Of a stretch of 64,000 nucleotides of DNA, positions 58,601 through 64,000 are shown in pieces. Origin of the DNA: Ophiura sarsii (lineage: Eukaryota; Echinodermata; Ophiuroidea; Amphilepidida; Ophiuridae); assembly GCA_035610835.1 (NCBI GenBank), contig CM069456.1, forward strand, positions 24,682,234 to 24,746,233, given 5' to 3'. The translations under genes were made by a program, and so were the position numbers. The notes beneath the pieces are model-generated. The model was not told the DNA's origin, made no database searches, and saw nothing but the letters and a program-made list of their open reading frames with translations. The first letter of the stretch is position 1, and every line of letters begins with the position of its first letter.

Positions 58601-58931
58601 AATGCTTGCTTTACATGCACTGAATGTTACCGTCTTCACTAATAGTTTCACCCGACATTCACTATGCGTCATGTACATTGTAATGACGTCACATCTTCCT
58701 TTGATTATCAGGCCAAAGCCGAACTTCTAATTGACATATATTCAATATTGAAGATTTCAAACAAAATCTTCCGTAGTCAGCAGAGGCAACGATACAATGA
58801 TCATATTAATGGCTACATCGGAATATCATTAACAAAATGTTCGTACCACTTTTAAACATACTAATCAATCCATTTTACTGCATGCAAAGGAAGCTTAGTT
58901 CTCCCTGTTGAATATATATTGTGTTTAAATA

Positions 58932-59154
58932 ACACTTTCCACGCAGCTAGTAGTTTTACCATACTACAAAACAGCCTTTTTCAGAAACCTTTCCAAACTT
59001 TCAAGGTCTTATCTCAAGACTTACTAAACCAATACTAGGCATTTTTGTATGATGATTCCAAGTATGGAAATGAACTTCAATAATGTTGATATTTTTGAAA
59101 CTTTTGGGAAATTTTGGAACTGTCGTTTGCAGACGACTGCCGCTTGGAAAGTGT
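58932..59154. mobile_element. MITE family X copy 3
   Basis: ACACTTTCCACGCAGC to GCCGCTTGGAAAGTGT, with TA before the left end. It carries the family core (TTTTCAGAAACCTTTCCAAA, CTAAACCAATACTAGGCATT). Confidence 0.8.
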
Positions 59155-59204
59155 AGGTATGGTCAAGCACTTACAAAGATACAAAATAACATAACTTAAC
59201 ATAA

Positions 59205-59565
59205 TAATAATATAAAGAAAGAACAAGATTAGATGGGGCGGGGAACAAATATGTCTTAAGTGCCTTCCTGAAGGCAATATTTTAAAACAGAAACAGAAAC
59301 AGACTACCGATCACGGGACCGATCATTCCATAACTTGAATCACAAACCCGCTTTAATTGTCATCGGATACTCAAGAGGAATATGATTCTTGGACGATCTT
59401 TAGTGTCTATTTGGAGCATACAATTCGAAACAGTTTGATAGGTACACTGGTACAAGTCCGTTTAATGACTTATAAACATACAAGAGTCATTTAAAAGTGA
59501 TCCTCTAGCCAACCTTTTATGATTTCGACACGTCAGCATGTCAAGATAATGATAATTTCGGGATA
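59205..59565 (-). pseudogene. Second CR1/L2-like LINE 3' relic
   Basis: Minus-strand reading gives YKSLNGLVPVYLSNCFELYA then PNR, RSSKNHIPLEYP, FKLWNDRS and IAFRKALKTYLFPAPSNL across stops and frame changes. The order K.LNGLxPxYLS, R.LRSS, LWN, FK.ALKTYLF is the C-terminal signature of CR1/L2-type reverse transcriptase proteins. Same strand as the relic at 48841 but a different sequence. Confidence 0.65.
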
Positions 59566-59726
59566 GTATAGATTCCTAATCGCGCACACATGAACACTAA
59601 TTTAACATTTTTTCACACCGGTAAATAGTTCACCCGATACTTTTACAATGTGTTAAAAGTTAATTGAGGTCAACATTGTTATAAGTTTATGGTGTGTGTA
59701 ATCATTTAAGTATACATGAGAGTTCC

Positions 59727-60405
59727 GGGCTGTCAAGTGTCGTTTTATGAATTTGTCAAGCACTGTAACTTTCAAACTATTTATGTGTTGTACATAAAAG
59801 TATACACTTTTTTGAATGAAATGAGTCGGGGAATCCATTTTTCGTATCAAAAATCGTGATTTTTATTTTTTTGCCCAAAAATGCCTCTTTTTTGCCTACA
59901 TTTTATTAACAACCTAACAAAATAATTTTTAGGTAAAAAATTCTAAAATTTTACAGAAAGCATCTTAATTCAATTATCTAGGACACGTTGTTTTTTTTTG
60001 CCTTTAAAATTTTTAGTTTTGAAATTATTGACCAAAAAGTGCTAAAAATGTGAATTTTGAGATATTTTATCCAAAAATTCACATTTTTAGCACTTTTTGG
60101 TCAATAATTTCAAAACTAAAAATTTTAAAGGCAAAAAAAAAAACGTGTTCTAGATAATTGAATTAAGATGCTTTCTGTACAATTTTAGAATTTTTTACCT
60201 AAAAATTATTTTGTTAGGTTGTTAATAAAATTTAGGCAAAAAAGAGGCATTTTTGGGCAAAAATATAAAAATCACGATTTTTGATACGAAAAATGGATTC
60301 CCCGACTCATTTCATTCAAAAAAGTGTATACTTTTATGTACAACACATAAATAGTTTGAAAGTTACAGTGCTTGACAAATTCATACAACGACACTTGACA
60401 GCCCC
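59727..60405. mobile_element. 679-bp near-perfect palindrome (long-hairpin foldback)
   Basis: GGGCTGTCAAGTGTCG at the left and CGACACTTGACAGCCC at the right are exact inverses. The arms stay matched to the centre near 60066 (CACATTTTTAGCACTTTTTG / CAAAAAGTGCTAAAAATGTG) with only a few mismatches. Non-coding, and related in wording to the 47338 and 60406 elements (GAATCCATTTTT, GACCAAAAAGTGC). Confidence 0.9.
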
Positions 60406-61373
60406 CTTTAAAGGGAGTAGGTGTCAACCCTTTTTTATGAAATTTATCAAGCACTGTAACTTTTAAAATAATAATGTAATGTACATACAATTGTACAATT
60501 TTTGAAATGAAGTGAGTCGGAGAATCCATTTTTGGTCAAATTCTACAAAAAATAGTGATTTTTACATTTTTGCCCAAAAATCACTTTTTTGGCGCAATTT
60601 TTTTCTTCAGACAACTTAATCAAATCAGTTTTTGGTTAAAAAATCCAAAATTTCACCAAAATCATCTAAATTCAATTATCTAAGATCGGGTTGTTTTTTT
60701 GCTTAAACATTTTTAGTTTTGAAACTTTTAAAATAATAATGTAATGTACATACAATTGTACAATTTTTGAAATGAAGTGAGTCGGAGAATCCATTTTTGG
60801 TCAAATTCTACAAAAAATAGTGATTTTTACATTTTTGCCCAAAAATCACTTTTTTGGCGCAATTTTTTTCTTCAGACAACTTAATCAAATCAGTTTTTGG
60901 TTAAAAAATCCAAAATTTCACCAAAATCATCTAAATTCAATTATCTAAGATCGGGTTGTTTTTTTGCTTAAACATTTTTAGTTTTGAAAATATTGACCAA
61001 AAAGTGCAAAAAATGTCATTTTTGAAATAAAAAACGAAGTGTTTGCATTTTTTGGTCAATAATTTCAAAACTAACCATTTTTAAGCCCCAAAAAAGCAAA
61101 CCGATCCTAGATAATTGACTTTAAATGATTTTGGTGAAATTTTGGAATTTTTTACCAAAAACAGATTTTGTTACGTTGTCTGTTCGCGCCAAAAAAAAGT
61201 GATTTTTAGGCAAAAATGTAAAAATCACTATTTTTAGTGAAATTTGATACCAAATTGGATTCTCCGACTCATTTCATTAAAAAAAATGTTTACTTTTATG
61301 TACATCACATTTATAGTTTAAAAGTTACAATGCTTCATAAATTTGGCGCCATATAGGGTTGACACCTTCCTTA
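60406..61373. mobile_element. Second long-hairpin foldback with an exact internal duplication
   Basis: AGGTGTCAACCCT / AGGGTTGACACCT tips and long inverted arms (GAGTCGGAGAATCCATTTTT / GGATTCTCCGACTCATTTCA). One arm contains an exact tandem duplication, so the arms are unequal. It abuts the 59727 element at CCCTTTAAAGGG. Confidence 0.85.
60459..60988. repeat. Exact 265-bp tandem duplication
   Basis: 60459-60723 and 60724-60988 appear identical, from ACTTTTAAAATAATAATGTA to CATTTTTAGTTTTGAAA. Very recent, or an assembly artefact. Confidence 0.9.
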
Positions 61374-62578
61374 AATCGTACGACTGGTATTACCCCATAT
61401 TTATCATTACAGTTTGAGAGTAGCCCAGTCAACCAGCAGGTCACGCTCTGTGCACGGCAAGGTCGTTTTTTTCTTTTCACGGGATGCAACTGCAATATGC
61501 AAGCTCCGATGGTTTCCGAAATTTTCCGAATAGAAGTGTTCACTTTAGATCGCTTTCTCATAAAACCAGAATATGTATGTAGACTGTTTTAGTCACAGTT
61601 GTTTGATTTATCATTTTCTGCTATCATTCATATCAGATATTGTACATTTATGATTGTATAAAATGATGTAATTCTTGATTTAAAAACGAGGTAAAATTAT
61701 CATAATTATGTGTTATGGGATTAACAACGCTGGTCGTGACCGTTTGAAGCATTTGAATATCAATTTGCTAACATAGACTTCCATTTGAAGCATTGATCTT
61801 TCATATATTAAAAGATTAGAAGGGTAGAGAATGGTTATCTGCTTCAAATAATCACATGAAATATACAGTTTTGGTGCAAAGATCGGAATTTTGCTGTAAT
61901 TCCACATGCTCTCTGTATAGCTAGACATAGCATATGTTAGGGATATCCATTTGAAATACATGTGTTTCCCGCGACACTACACGCACGGCTGGTTTACTTT
62001 ACTCTGACGGGACAATAGGTTCATCGATCGGTAACGCGACTTTCTACACAGAGAATGACAGAATGTGCAAAATTTTCCAAACTAAAATCATCTGTTCATC
62101 TTATTTTCCTGGTCTTGACCGTTTGAAGCAATAAGCCTTCCGAATGTTGATATTTTACGGAGACGAAGACGTACACTTTATTTGCTGCGAAATATTCAGG
62201 AGGGTAGTGACCATTTTTAACGAGATATGGCAAATTTATGGAGACACTTTTCAATGTAAATATTGCAGAAAAATTGCGATACTATTTTCATTATTTTAGG
62301 TCCTACACATCATTTTAAAGGATCAAATCACCTATGTTGGTTAAGATTGAAGCCTTGCCAACCATAACAAGGAGTTTGTAGTGGAGATTTTACCTAAAAT
62401 GACACACAAATAGCAAATTTAAAACTCTTCTCCTTTTCATCCTTGCAAAAACGTCCGTTGGCCGAGCGAGGTCATTCGCGCTGGCTGAAAAAGAAAATAG
62501 CGACCATTTGCGTGACATGCTAGCTGACTGTAGCCTATTGATACAATCAAAAATCTTTGAAATGAACTAAACATATTT
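61374..62578. other. Intergenic, nothing recognised
   Basis: TCTTGACCGTTTGAAGCA (62112) and GTCGTGACCGTTTGAAGCAT (61734) form a short repeat. No supported gene. Confidence 0.45.
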
Positions 62579-62586
62579 CTTATTTG

Positions 62587-62916
62587 GGAAAAGTGTACTT
62601 TAGGTCCCAGATTCTGGACTGTTCCAGTATCGGGCGATACTGGAACAACCAGTATCGTACGATGATACTGGAACAAAATTATGTACCAGTATCGTTCAAT
62701 ATTGGGACAAATTACACTGGTAGCATGTGAACTAGTATCGCCCGATACTGGAACATAAAAACGTTCAAGTATCGCTCGATACTGGAACACAATTTGGTGT
62801 TCCAGTATCGACCGATACCGGTACATTAAAATCATACCAGTATCGAGCGATACTGGCAACTTTTATGTTCCAGTATTGTACGATACTGGTATAATGGGAC
62901 CTAAAGTACATTTTCC
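62587..62916. mobile_element. 330-bp MITE with eight GTATCG-N2-CGATAC palindromes, 8-bp target duplication
   Basis: Ends GGAAAAGTGTACTTTAGGTC and GACCTAAAGTACATTTTCC are inverted (one extra base on the left), flanked by CTTATTTG on both sides (62579-62586, 62917-62924). Eight-base duplications are typical of hAT and some P-type elements. The interior holds eight imperfect copies of CCAGTATCGNNCGATACTGG starting near 62624, 62649, 62686, 62732, 62766, 62802, 62837 and 62870. No protein is encoded; a 140-codon minus frame only translates the palindromes. Confidence 0.85.
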
Positions 62917-62924
62917 CTTATTTG

Positions 62925-63210
62925 CAGTGTGGTAGGCTATATTATAATAGATAGTAGTCCTAAATTCAGGATTAGATTCCAACTTTAACAAAATGAACTG
63001 AAAATATTTCTTTTTGCGCTGTAGTATTATAAAAGGTAGTACATGTAGTTCTAAATGTATCAGGATTAGATTCTAACGTTATCAATTTAGGGAACTAAGT
63101 GTCATTTCTGACTATTCTTATTTGGGCCACATCCGCCACACGAGTGGTAAAATAGAACCAAAACTTTGACTCACACCGGCAAGGACTAATATTATTTACT
63201 AATGCAGGTG
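62925..63210 (+). repeat. Diverged single copy of part of the satellite unit
   Basis: TATTTCTTTTTGCGCTGTAG, TCAGGATTAGATTCTAAC, CATTTCTGACTATTCT, GGGCCACA and CAAGGACTAATATTATTTAC follow, in order, unit positions about 720-930 of the 1.81-kb satellite (GATGTCTTTTTCCACTGTGG, TCAGGATTAAACTACAAC, CATTTCTGATTAATTCT, GGGCCACA, CAAGGACTGAAATTATTTAC). The match ends near GGTGGAAT, where the satellite array also ends (GCGTGGAATCT at 20878). An earlier ~130-base half copy (from about 62545) is split by the 62587 MITE. Confidence 0.7.
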
Positions 63211-63220
63211 GAATATTGAT

Positions 63221-64000
63221 TATAAGTAACAGCGAGTTGATTTATCTTTAAGGATTGTTGTTAGGGAACAAATTAACAATTTGTTTATGTGCGGTTTTAG
63301 GCTGAGACTAGAATACTAGTCTCAGGTTTTAAGTACACTAAACGACATCCGCCTAAATGACATTTATACAATATTATTATGTGGGTGCTGTAAAGGAAGC
63401 ATGCATAATTATTTTCCTATACGAATCCATATCGATCCAGGATTTACCAGTGGTTGTGCTGATTTCGTAGGTTGGAAGCCCTCCCCGGGTTTGGCCAAAA
63501 ACACGGTAAAATCAGTATAATTTGGATTAGTGTGAGCGAAGCAATTTTGGTATTAAATTGTTTATATTTCATATGTAGAATTTATATTCAATTTATAACC
63601 TCACAATTTAAGGATATTGTCATTAACCGTTTCTCGATATTTACCACAATATTACACATATTAAACAGTTTCTTAGCCTCAAGAAATATGACTAAAGGTA
63701 ATTTTCTTGGCTTTAGATTCGTTCGCTCCTTTCTACTCATGATCAGTCATTTCCATTCCTCTGTCTAACAATTGAGCTATTTCTACTTCAACGCGTATTG
63801 CGCATGCTTTTAATCACTTGACACTAAACACGGAGAAAGTGTTAATGATTTTGCTACAAATATTATCAGTCCGGAAAATCCAACACCCGCATAATCTTCA
63901 TACAAACGTTTCATTCAAGGTATACACACCGACTTTTAAAGTTATAAATGCTTTAATATCATGTGGATAAAGTTTTACTCGTATATATATATAGATGGAG
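63221..64000. other. Intergenic, nothing recognised
   Basis: A 98-codon plus frame at 63472 has no recognisable motif. GAGACTAGAATACTAGTCTC (63304) is a 20-base palindrome. Confidence 0.45.

Noticed and set aside
62437..62859. 140-codon minus frame with repeated YRSILE-like words
   Set aside because: Translation of the GTATCG/CGATAC palindromes.

Overview
This window looks like nuclear DNA of a marine invertebrate. A split, intron-rich FASTK-family gene shows it is animal DNA. Many inverted-repeat (foldback) elements, tRNA-derived SINEs and decayed CR1/L2-like LINE ends suggest a repeat-rich deuterostome such as an echinoderm or hemichordate. That last step is inference from style; no marker in the window fixes the species.

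Positions 1-20878 are one tandem satellite of eleven complete ~1.81 kb units plus a truncated twelfth, with no credible gene. Linked single-base variants sort the units into types A and B that alternate (A B A B A B). Four copies of a chimaera C (left half of A, right half of B) follow, then A and a partial B-like unit. Each complete unit carries a poly-G run of 17 to 25 bases.

Positions 20879-24690 hold a foldback element with a second, TTAA-flanked element nested in one arm, then plain intergenic sequence. Positions 24753-42453 (+) carry the one gene I can reconstruct: a FASTKD-type mitochondrial RNA-binding protein of six coding exons (24753-26340, 27070-27190, 29645-29775, 37471-37498, 38752-38869, 42367-42453). 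The junctions keep frame and give 690 residues with a C-terminal RAP domain. Its introns, about 15.6 kb in total, are filled with mobile DNA: several terminal-inverted-repeat elements, a repeat packed with AGGTCA half-sites, and two separate tandem arrays of tRNA-headed repeats. Each array sits inside an older inverted-repeat element and is flanked by a short direct repeat.

Positions 42454-64000 have no gene I can support. They hold more foldback and MITE-like elements, two decayed LINE 3' ends, a frameshifted relic of a multi-domain protein (52420-53692, minus), a tRNA-derived SINE, several minisatellites, very long hairpins at 47.3, 59.7 and 60.4 kb, and a small element at 62.6 kb carrying eight copies of a 20-bp palindrome. 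A diverged single copy of part of the satellite unit lies at 62930-63210 and links the two ends of the window.

No prokaryotic operon, CRISPR array, phage or virus gene was seen. All family assignments are from reading motifs; no database search was possible.
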